Positions 33,625-39,982 of a DNA stretch of 39,982 nucleotides are shown piece after piece; within the stretch, counting starts at the first letter, position 1, and the number at the start of each line of letters is the position of its first letter. A program made the position numbers and the translations under genes. This stretch comes from Promethearchaeia archaeon (GTDB lineage Archaea > Asgardarchaeota > Lokiarchaeia > Sigyniarchaeales > SOKP01). The stretch lies in the NCBI GenBank assembly GCA_029856235.1, contig JAHQWP010000070.1, forward strand, positions 1-39,982, given 5' to 3'. A model generated the notes under the pieces. That model worked only from the letters and a program-made list of their open reading frames with translations, ran no database searches and was not told the DNA's origin.

Positions 33625-34065
33625 ATGACAAGAAAAAATATTACATGGTTTGGATTTAAAATAACCCAGAAACAATCTGTATTCATATTTATACTATCGA
33701 TTATAGGACTTTTCATTACAATATTTTTGTTAATGACGCTAGTATCCTCCTTAATGATGAGCTTCATGTATTACCCCCCTTATTATTATCCAGACAATTA
33801 TATTTTTCAGATGATTATTAGCATGCTTCCTTATATTCTAATATTGACTGTGGCATTTTTCATGTGTCTCTATTCTCTGATTCAATCTAGGAAAATTGCT
33901 AAAAACTACTCCGATTTAATTAACCCTGTATTAGAATCGAGACCAGTTCCTCGATATACTGAAGCAAAACCAACCTCTATAGCTCAATTCTGTCCTAACT
34001 GTGGCAAAGTAATGAAAGGTAATGAGAAATTTTGTACTAATTGTGGGCAAGAAATAAGATACTAA
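33625..34065 (+). CDS. Two-TM membrane protein with C-terminal zinc ribbon
   Basis: The 146-residue product has membrane helices at about 17-43 and 62-88, separated by a Tyr/Pro-rich stretch ('MYYPPYYYPDNY'). A cytosolic linker follows, then a four-cysteine zinc ribbon ('FCPNCGKVM', 'KFCTNCGQEI') at the end. Such small membrane proteins with zinc-ribbon tails are common and mostly uncharacterised in archaea; the ribbon may bind protein or nucleic acid. It starts at an ATG with a full Shine-Dalgarno sequence. It converges with the GPH transporter gene about 80 bases away and is probably an independent unit. Confidence 0.75.
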   Translation: MTRKNITWFGFKITQKQSVFIFILSIIGLFITIFLLMTLVSSLMMSFMYYPPYYYPDNYIFQMIISMLPYILILTVAFFMCLYSLIQSRKIAKNYSDLINPVLESRPVPRYTEAKPTSIAQFCPNCGKVMKGNEKFCTNCGQEIRY

Positions 34066-34147
34066 AATTATTGAAATTGAAGGATTTAAATACTACTTTA
34101 TAATATTATTTAAATTCAAATTAAAAAAAAAAGAAAAGTTATAGTAA

Positions 34148-35563
34148 TTATTTTAAATCAGGATGTTTTTGTAATTCTTCTCTCATTTTCTCAAGTCTTT
34201 CTCCATGTAAATCATAAGATTTGAAGAAAAGAATAGATCCTACAAGTGCTATCGAGGGAAATAGAAAAATTAATGCTTTCAAACCGATATCCCTCAAAGC
34301 TGGATCAGTAATGATAGGTGCATATTCACTCCAACCAGTTCCTGAAAAGATAATAGCTATTGTTGTAATACCAAGGATTGTTGAAAACCGGTGGATAAAC
34401 GCGTTGACACCGTAATAACTAGCAGCTCTCTTCACACCAAATTTAAGGGCATCTTCTTCAATAACATCAGCATGAATTAAATCAACAAAAAATAATGCTG
34501 CTGAGAGACCAAATCCGATAGTAAAAAAAATAACCATAGATAATATTCGACTCATATCTGTATTTGATAAGAAAATCAACGGAAATAATGTTATGATCCA
34601 GATTGTTAAACCCATCATCAATCCTTTCCGAGTTCCTATTTTAGCTCTAATTCTACTTTGTATTGGCATAAAAACTGCAGCAGAAAGCAATGCTATCATC
34701 AACGTAACACCAATCATAAGGGATCCCTCAATGTGTCCAAGAACATATATTGCGAATAAAGGAAACACAGTTAATAACAAATTAAAACAGTACCAGATGA
34801 GCATGTTTCCTAAAGTGAATTTAATGAAAGTTCTATTTGAAAAGGTAATTTTCAACGATTTAATAAAGGAGGGTCGTTTTTCGAAGGTTGTTGTATCTTC
34901 GTCTTTCTCCTTAACAGAAAGGAACACGAACAAGATGGCCATTATTAATACAATTACAAACAAAATTAGACCTGCCATTATATACATTGATCTAATACCT
35001 GCAACTTCTGCAGGGTATCCTGGATCAAGTTTATCAAGAGTCGGAGCTAAAGGAGATATTACGAAAGTAGGAACAAGAGAAGCAAGAATTACGGCAATCA
35101 TTGTAAAACTCTTTAAGAACACGTTAATTGCGGCTCTATCTTTTTCGACTGGAAACATCTCAGGAAAAACAGCATTAGTATTTACTGAAAACATTGTATA
35201 AAAGAATTCAAACACAAAAATTATAAAGATAAAGTAAATAAACTCAAAGCCCGCAGGAACTGTATATAATAGCACCATCATTAACGATAACGGAATAAAC
35301 GAGATAATTAAATAGAATTTCCGTTTTCCTAACTTACCTTTTTGTTTTGTTCTTTCACTCAATGCTCCTAAGATGGGATCATTAACCATATTCCATACTC
35401 CCCATATAATAAAGCCAATCCACATTTCAAACATGCTTAGACCTACAACAGCGAAATAAAAAGTAAAAACGTATATGGTAAATGCTTGATATGTCATCTG
35501 ATCTGGAAAGCTACTCGTAGCAAATAAAGCCTTTTCTTTAAAAGATAATTTTCTTTCACTCAT
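34148..35563 (-). CDS. GPH-type (MFS_2) sugar:cation symporter
   Basis: The 471-residue product has about 12 membrane helices. Its N-terminal part, 'KEKALFATSSFPDQMTYQAF', 'WNMVNDPILGALSERTK' and 'GKRKFYLIISFIP', matches glycoside-pentoside-hexuronide:cation symporters. These use 'G.GN..Dp..G...D.T.s.wG..RP' at the same place; here 'VNDPILGALSERT' carries the conserved aspartate. A long second-half segment 'SAALFFVDLIHADVIEEDALKFGVKRAASYYG' is the family's typical 'R.G....' loop. Substrates are usually sugars or related solutes taken up with Na+ or H+. No sugar enzyme is adjacent. Confidence 0.82.
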   Translation of the reverse strand: MSERKLSFKEKALFATSSFPDQMTYQAFTIYVFTFYFAVVGLSMFEMWIGFIIWGVWNMVNDPILGALSERTKQKGKLGKRKFYLIISFIPLSLMMVLLYTVPAGFEFIYFIFIIFVFEFFYTMFSVNTNAVFPEMFPVEKDRAAINVFLKSFTMIAVILASLVPTFVISPLAPTLDKLDPGYPAEVAGIRSMYIMAGLILFVIVLIMAILFVFLSVKEKDEDTTTFEKRPSFIKSLKITFSNRTFIKFTLGNMLIWYCFNLLLTVFPLFAIYVLGHIEGSLMIGVTLMIALLSAAVFMPIQSRIRAKIGTRKGLMMGLTIWIITLFPLIFLSNTDMSRILSMVIFFTIGFGLSAALFFVDLIHADVIEEDALKFGVKRAASYYGVNAFIHRFSTILGITTIAIIFSGTGWSEYAPIITDPALRDIGLKALIFLFPSIALVGSILFFKSYDLHGERLEKMREELQKHPDLK

Positions 35564-35783
35564 TTTTTTTCCCTAACATCTATATAAAATTTTATTACCT
35601 TTGATCACATTATATTTTATTTAAAATTATGCTTAATGATGATCATGACAAGTCTCTAATAGAATATAATAATACTAAATTATCTTTTAGTTCAGTTTTT
35701 TAACTTTTGATCCTTAAAGAAATAAAAACTCTAATATCACAAAACTTTTATTTAATTCAAAAACAAAATTATAAATTAGAAAA

Positions 35784-36368
35784 ATGGGAGATATAAATCT
35801 AGAAGCATTATATTTCGAAAATGGAGGACCTCAAAATACAGATAAAGCTTTAGAAATCGCGAAAAAATACGCTGAGCAGTTTGGTATAAAGGAGATTGTT
35901 ATCGCTAGTACCACTGGTATGACCGCTCAAAAAGCTAAAGAAATTTTTGATCTTAATAAATATAAGCTGATAATTGTCACTCATTCGTATTATTTCGGTG
36001 GAAAAGATAAAAGACAAGAATTTTCTGAGGAATTAATAGAAAATTTGAGAAAAGAAGGCTTAATTGTATTTTCCGCGACACACGCATTTGGTTCAGTCGA
36101 AAGAAGTCTTCGCATGTCTTTAAAACAATGGGCACCGGTAGAGATAATGGCCAAATATCTCAGAGAAAATTTTAGTCAAGGTACAAAAGTGTGTATGGAG
36201 ATTGCAACCATGGTGGCTGATGCGGGATTAATCTCAAACATTGATGATGATATCATTTGTGTGGGAGGAACTGGAAGAGGAGCAGATACTGTATGTCTAA
36301 TCAAGCCCATGACTACGAGTTTATTTCATCAGTTAAGAGTCAAAGCAATATTGGCTAAACCTCTCTAG
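35784..36368 (+). CDS. Pyruvate-kinase C-terminal-like alpha/beta protein
   Basis: The 194-residue product is a single alpha/beta domain. 'LYFENGGPQNTDKALEIAKKYAEQFG' is followed by 'IVIASTTGMTAQKAKEIF', matching the 'vvasttG.TA..la' pattern of the pyruvate-kinase C-terminal domain. Further on are 'KLIIVTHSYYFGG', 'GLIVFSATHAFGSVERSLR', 'VCMEIATMVADAGLI' and 'ICVGGTGRGADTVCLIKP'. The stand-alone form is a widespread archaeal/bacterial family (COG1751-like) without the catalytic barrel of pyruvate kinase, and its function is not known. It could bind a phosphorylated ligand at the 'TTGMTA' turn. It is divergent from the GPH transporter and is followed by the Atg22-like transporter on the same strand after about 100 bases. 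Confidence 0.8.
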   Translation: MGDINLEALYFENGGPQNTDKALEIAKKYAEQFGIKEIVIASTTGMTAQKAKEIFDLNKYKLIIVTHSYYFGGKDKRQEFSEELIENLRKEGLIVFSATHAFGSVERSLRMSLKQWAPVEIMAKYLRENFSQGTKVCMEIATMVADAGLISNIDDDIICVGGTGRGADTVCLIKPMTTSLFHQLRVKAILAKPL

Positions 36369-36460
36369 AAATAAAATTCCGTAGAATTTTAGTTCAGTCG
36401 ACACAAAATTTATAAGAAAATAGAATACAAAATCTATTAACAAAATTTAACTTTTAAAAT

Positions 36461-36465
36461 GTGAT
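36461..36465 (+). promoter_or_regulatory. Shine-Dalgarno GTGAT that decides ATG 36470
   Basis: The GTG at 36461 could be read as a start codon, but as part of GTGAT, four bases before ATG 36470, it fits better as a ribosome binding site. Confidence 0.45.
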
Positions 36466-36469
36466 TAAA

Positions 36470-37834
36470 ATGTCGTTAGATGTAAATAACGAAGAAATAG
36501 AATTAGAAACTACAACATCTAAGAGAAATGTGTTTTTTTGGGCGATGTACGATTTAGCAAATACGATTTATTCCATGGTAATTGTTAGCCTAATAATTAA
36601 TCGCTATGTGCTAGTAATAGGCCAACTCGAATATGGAATGTCGTATGGTGAAGCTAACTTTCTCTTTGGTGTAGTTGCGTTTATTATGCAGATAGGAATA
36701 GCAATTTGTATACCTTTTTTAGGAGCACTCAGTGATAATGTAGGAAAGCGTAAACCTTTTGTTATAAGCTTAACAGGAATTATCCTTCTTTTTGCGAGTT
36801 TACTTGGATTTTTCCATGATCTTACCTTAGTCTTCTTGTTTTATATTATTGCTAATGTCGCTTATCAATTTAGTTTACTGTTCTATGATGCAATGCTTCC
36901 ATTCATTGCTAAACGAGGAGACATTGGAAAAGTAGCCGGCTTTGGAGTTGCTTGGGGTTATTTTGGGACAATTATTTCCCTCTTTATCATGCTACCATTA
37001 ATAAGTAATGATATTAGTTCCGATCCTTTACAAGGACCTGTAGTATATGGTTATTCAGGTAGTTGGTTCACATTTGTTCTACCAATGATTCTGTTTTTAG
37101 TTTTTACCATACCATTTATTTTTGTTCGTGAAAAGCAGAAAAAAGGCAAAAGACCTCCCGTAGGTAAATTAGTTGGTAATGCTTTTAAGCAGTTACTTAG
37201 TACGTTTAGAGAAATAAGAAAACATAAATCAATGTTAATCTTTATTTTTGGCTATTTCTTTATTGCTGACATTGCTAATGTAATCGTTATATATATGACT
37301 CCACTTGTTACTGATGGGTTAATTATTGGAGGAGGATCATCCACATGGGCAATACTTTTTATAATAATCGCCACATTTTCAGCAGTTATCTTTACTTACT
37401 TTGTTGGAAAGTTTGGTCAAAAATACGGAGGAAAGAAAACTTTTTATCTCGTAGGCGCATTATGGGGTGTTGCATTATTAATTGGGATTGTATTGGTCTT
37501 TACAACTCCATCCATCGATATTGGTGGAAATATTCCTTTCATATTTAGTATTATCATGGGGATAGTGGCGGGACCAGCTCTTGGTGGAACATGGACAGCG
37601 CAACGGATTATGGTAGTAGAACTTGCTCCTAAAGAAAAATTCGGAGAGTTTTTTGGATTTTCTAAATTAAGTGGAAAACTCTCTTCGGCAATTGGTCCAT
37701 TTATCTGGGGCACTGTTATGTTAACTTACGATATAATAGGTAAAGCAGCGTACGGTTGGGCGATGATCTCTGTAGGTCTAATAATGGCAATGGGAATAAT
37801 TATCTTAAGTTTTATCAAAAAAGAATCTTCATAA
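36470..37834 (+). CDS. Atg22/UMF1-like MFS transporter
   Basis: Read from ATG 36470 (an in-frame GTG lies three codons earlier), the 454-residue product has about 12 membrane helices. The N-terminal 'VFFWAMYDLANTIYSMVIVS' matches the 'WalYD.ANsaf...i' signature of Atg22/UMF1-type permeases. 'PFLGALSDNVGKRKPFVI' is the MFS loop-2/3 motif with D and RK. 'YFGTIISLFIMLPLI' and 'FLVFTIPFIFVREKQKKGKR' precede the central cytosolic loop. 'MGIVAGPALGGTWTAQRIMVVELAPKEKFGEFFGFSKLSGKLSSAIGP' is the second-half family motif. Yeast Atg22 exports amino acids from the vacuole; prokaryotic substrates are mostly unknown. Confidence 0.85.
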   Translation: MSLDVNNEEIELETTTSKRNVFFWAMYDLANTIYSMVIVSLIINRYVLVIGQLEYGMSYGEANFLFGVVAFIMQIGIAICIPFLGALSDNVGKRKPFVISLTGIILLFASLLGFFHDLTLVFLFYIIANVAYQFSLLFYDAMLPFIAKRGDIGKVAGFGVAWGYFGTIISLFIMLPLISNDISSDPLQGPVVYGYSGSWFTFVLPMILFLVFTIPFIFVREKQKKGKRPPVGKLVGNAFKQLLSTFREIRKHKSMLIFIFGYFFIADIANVIVIYMTPLVTDGLIIGGGSSTWAILFIIIATFSAVIFTYFVGKFGQKYGGKKTFYLVGALWGVALLIGIVLVFTTPSIDIGGNIPFIFSIIMGIVAGPALGGTWTAQRIMVVELAPKEKFGEFFGFSKLSGKLSSAIGPFIWGTVMLTYDIIGKAAYGWAMISVGLIMAMGIIILSFIKKESS

Positions 37835-38047
37835 GGACATCCTTAAATATCTTTTTTTTATTTTTTTTATTTTAAATATGGTTATACAATGACTTTACAT
37901 AAAAAAAATGTAAAGAAAATCAATATTCATAGAAGCGCTTTCCCTACTTTTTCGCTATTCATTTAATAAAAAATTAGAGATATTTTTATAAGCGTTTATC
38001 TTATTTTTAGCTTATAATTTTATAATAAAAATAGGTATTAATTGATC

Positions 38048-38839
38048 ATGAAAGTAATAGAAATAGAGGGTATTGGAAAAAAGTATTCCCTAAAGCTGGG
38101 TAGAGCCGGGTACGAGAATGTTGAGGATCTTTCGAAATTAACCGTAGATCAAATAAATGAATTGGCAAAGAAAATAAGGATTTCACCCAAACTTGTAGAT
38201 AAATGGCAAGAACAAGCCGATCTAATGGCTTTGAAAGGTATTGGCGCAGAATTTGCAGAAGCATTAAACAAAATAGGGATCGACTCCGTAAAAGAGTTAT
38301 CTAAAAGAAATAGTGCAAATGTGTTGGAGAAAATTAAAGCTCTTGATAAAAGGAGGCCGAATATTATAAGAAAACTACCAACAAAAGCTCAAGTTGACTC
38401 TTGGATTAAACAGGCAAAGGATCTCTATGAGGTAAAAAAAGTTAACAAAACTGCGAAAATGAACGTCATCGATATTGAAGGAATAGGTGAAACCTATGCA
38501 AAAAAGCTAACGAAAGCAGGTGTCGTGAAGCTTGAAGACTTAATGACTCTTACTAAGGCAAAAATCAAAGAGTTATCCGTCAAAACCAAAATTTCCGCAA
38601 AAATGATAGATAAATGGCAAGAGCACGCCAACCTCATGAAAATCGACGGAATTGGACCTGAATATTCTGACGCACTTAACCAAATCGGAATTGACTCCGT
38701 CAAGGAATTAGCAAAAAGAGCACCTCAAGGAACTTTAGATAAAATTGTTGAATTTGATAAATCCAGACCAAATGTTATTCGAAAAATTCCAAAATTAGAA
38801 GATGTTAAAAGCTGGATAGCGCAAGCTAAAAAGATGTAG
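38048..38839 (+). CDS. Tandem DUF4332-like helix-hairpin-helix protein
   Basis: ATG 38048 is preferred over the in-frame TTG at 38042. The 263-residue product is an internal duplication, about 1-132 and 138-263, each half with two HhH motifs. The first is 'IEGIGKKYSLKLGRAGYENVEDL' or 'IEGIGETYAKKLTKAGVVKLEDL'; the second is 'LKGIGAEFAEALNKIGIDSVKEL' or 'IDGIGPEYSDALNQIGIDSVKEL'. Both halves share 'KWQE.A.LM', 'RRPN' or 'SRPN', 'IRK(L/I)P' and 'SWI.QAK'. The hairpins have the G-I/V-G turn that binds the DNA or RNA backbone. It is basic overall and has no enzyme domain, so a nucleic-acid-binding structural role is likely. TATA-like elements lie at 37983-37991 and 38011-38028. Confidence 0.85.
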   Translation: MKVIEIEGIGKKYSLKLGRAGYENVEDLSKLTVDQINELAKKIRISPKLVDKWQEQADLMALKGIGAEFAEALNKIGIDSVKELSKRNSANVLEKIKALDKRRPNIIRKLPTKAQVDSWIKQAKDLYEVKKVNKTAKMNVIDIEGIGETYAKKLTKAGVVKLEDLMTLTKAKIKELSVKTKISAKMIDKWQEHANLMKIDGIGPEYSDALNQIGIDSVKELAKRAPQGTLDKIVEFDKSRPNVIRKIPKLEDVKSWIAQAKKM

Positions 38840-38908
38840 CATTTCTTTAATATAAATATTAATTTTTCTTTTTATAATATAACCTAAAAGAACTTATTTT
38901 TTTTTTTT

Positions 38909-39154
38909 ATGAAAATGAGACAGATAAATCCTCCAAATTTTAAAAAACTCTCACAAGAATTGCAAACATATATAGATAATAATAGAACTGGCAGCATTCT
39001 TTGTGTTGTTTATCATTAAGGTAAAACAGTTTATCGAAATAAATTTGGTTGGAAAGATAAAGAAAAACAGATTCCAATTGCTTTTGATGATATCTTCCGA
39101 ATATATTCAATGACTAAACTAATTATTCAAGTTGATTTGATATATAAACATTGA
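38909..39154 (+). pseudogene. Broken serine beta-lactamase-like hydrolase (N-terminal fragment)
   Basis: From ATG 38909 the frame reads 'INPPNFKKLSQELQTYIDN', then 'ILCVVYH', a stop at 39017, then 'GKTVYRNKFGWKDKEKQIP' and 'DDIFRIYSMTKLI'. That is the N-terminus of a class C beta-lactamase/EstB-type hydrolase up to the S-x-x-K nucleophile motif. The stop replaces a codon where the family usually has a basic residue ('H-K/R-G-K'). After about 12 further codons the frame ends, and the remaining 300 or so residues of a normal enzyme are missing. No frameshift is needed to read across. This is a decayed gene, with a nonsense change plus loss of the 3' part. Confidence 0.75.
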
Positions 39155-39254
39155 CTTTTTTGTCGTTTCTAGATTAAAAAAAAATTTTTATATTTAAAAA
39201 GCAGTATTAATCGATTTACTATAATCTAAGAATAATTAGTAAAAAAATGAATAA

Positions 39255-39982
39255 TTAAATAATATCTAATTTTTTTCCAACTTTTTCTATGGCGCTTAAA
39301 GCCATGTTTAAATCTTCTTTCGTAAGTAATGCGTTCATCTGTACCCTTATTCGGGATAATTCTCTTGCTACCATTGGAAAGACGATTGGTGTTCCATAGA
39401 TTCCTTCGTCTTCAAAAAGAACTCGTGCTAGTTCTTGTGCCTTTCCAGGATCTCCAATTATCAATGGAATTATAGGAGTTGAGGATCTTCCTGTATCGTA
39501 TCCCATACTTTGAACTTCTTTTTTGAAATAATTCGTGTTTTCCCACACTCGTTTGACGTGTTCGGGCTCGGTTTCGACTACATCAATCGAAGCGATGTTA
39601 GCAGCTACAATTCCAGGGGGATGTGCAGTACTTAAAAGGTAAGTTCTGCTTTTGTTGGCACAGAATTCAATTAAATCTTGTGAACCGGCTACAGTCCCTC
39701 CAAATACACCGAATCCTTTACTCATTGAACCACCTTCAACATGAACTTTCCCTTGTAGATTAAAATGAGCAACGATACCTCTTCCCTCTCCCAATACGCC
39801 TTCTCCGTGACAATCATCAACGAAAATCATGGCTCCGAAATCTTCCGCAACTTTTGCTATACCGTCTAGTGGAGCCATATCTCCATCCATTGAGAAGACT
39901 CCGTCAGTAATAATACAGATTCTTCTTGGTTCTTGCTTTTCAGCCTCTTTTAATTGTCTCTCTAAATCTCCAACATCATTGT
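39255..39982 (-). CDS. kbl: Alpha-oxoamine synthase / glycine C-acetyltransferase-like (Kbl), 5' end outside window
   Basis: The C-terminal 242 codons of a fold-type I PLP enzyme are present. 'IITDGVFSMDGDMAPLDGI' (39935-39870) and 'IFVDDCHGEGVLGEGRG' carry the Asp-x-x-His that binds the PLP ring. 'EGGSMSKGFGVFGG' contains the Schiff-base lysine. 'LLSTAHPPGIVAANIASI' and '..STPIIPLIIGD..' finish the family pattern, as does a C-terminal 'GIYGTPIVFPMVARELSRIRVQMNA'. It joins acetyl-CoA and glycine to 2-amino-3-ketobutyrate (threonine catabolism) or makes 8-amino-7-oxononanoate (biotin). The 'I-x-x-x-x-V-x-x-x-x-x-R-x-R-x-Q-x-x-A' end is common to the family, so the choice of kbl over bioF is tentative. 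Confidence 0.8.
   Translation of the reverse strand, partial: NDVGDLERQLKEAEKQEPRRICIITDGVFSMDGDMAPLDGIAKVAEDFGAMIFVDDCHGEGVLGEGRGIVAHFNLQGKVHVEGGSMSKGFGVFGGTVAGSQDLIEFCANKSRTYLLSTAHPPGIVAANIASIDVVETEPEHVKRVWENTNYFKKEVQSMGYDTGRSSTPIIPLIIGDPGKAQELARVLFEDEGIYGTPIVFPMVARELSRIRVQMNALLTKEDLNMALSAIEKVGKKLDII

Noticed and set aside
34593-35201. A 202-residue plus-strand open frame
   Set aside because: It lies inside the GPH transporter gene on the other strand, which has clear membrane helices and family motifs.
1-39982. tRNA, rRNA or CRISPR loci
   Set aside because: No GTTCNANNC-type T-arm with a matching acceptor stem, no rRNA-like stretch and no regularly spaced repeats were found in the gaps between genes.

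Overview
The window is low-GC archaeal DNA, and its gene content points to an Asgard archaeon (Lokiarchaeia/Promethearchaeota-like). The reasons are several small GTPases with eukaryote-like domain architectures, longin- and roadblock-fold proteins, an eL13 (L13e)-like ribosomal protein, archaeal promoter elements, and start codons preceded either by a GGTGAT/GTGAT Shine-Dalgarno sequence or by almost no leader. I saw no tRNA, rRNA, CRISPR array, integrase or transposase. All family assignments come from reading motifs; no database search was run.

Bases 1-18600 form a GTPase and longin/roadblock region. It holds a partial longin-GTPase (1-910), an AIR-synthase-like/SLOG pair (993-2542), a Rag/Gtr-like GTPase with a C-terminal roadblock/longin-like domain (2730-3698), and a zinc-ribbon plus roadblock protein (3825-4841). 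After a PD-(D/E)XK nuclease and a stand-alone ATP-cone protein comes a three-domain longin-GTPase-roadblock protein (6524-7936). Then follow a membrane-anchored transglutaminase-like protein, a longin/winged-helix protein with an apparent frameshift (9333-9988), an L13e-HhH gene with an apparent frameshift (10091-10695), a Trm9-like methyltransferase, a helical toroid-like protein and a cysteine-cluster protein. It ends with a 1391-residue single-pass protein (14425-18600) whose outside part has CUB-like and Ig-like segments and whose inside part looks like a longin domain plus a winged helix.

Bases 18771-26824 hold a PfkB kinase, an Ogg2-type glycosylase, a longin-Rab-like GTPase followed closely by a nitroreductase, a winged-helix protein, two tandem paralogous 7-TM proteins (predicted N-out/C-in), and a TIM-barrel protein with an unresolved start.

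Bases 26991-39982 are mostly metabolic: a PLP dehydratase, two alpha/beta hydrolases, a 3-hydroxyacyl-CoA-dehydrogenase-family enzyme, an AEC carrier, a beta-keto-acid cleavage enzyme, GPH and Atg22-like MFS transporters, a pyruvate-kinase C-terminal-like protein, a tandem HhH (DUF4332-like) protein, a broken serine beta-lactamase-like gene and the end of a Kbl-like alpha-oxoamine synthase.

The most notable theme is a possible Rag/Ragulator/GATOR-like signalling set. The same N-terminal 'GPxPI' longin-like domain is fused to two different GTPase classes. Two GTPases carry Rag-type C-terminal domains. Free roadblock and longin proteins and a transmembrane receptor with a cytosolic longin domain are encoded nearby. 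The functional link between these genes is inference.
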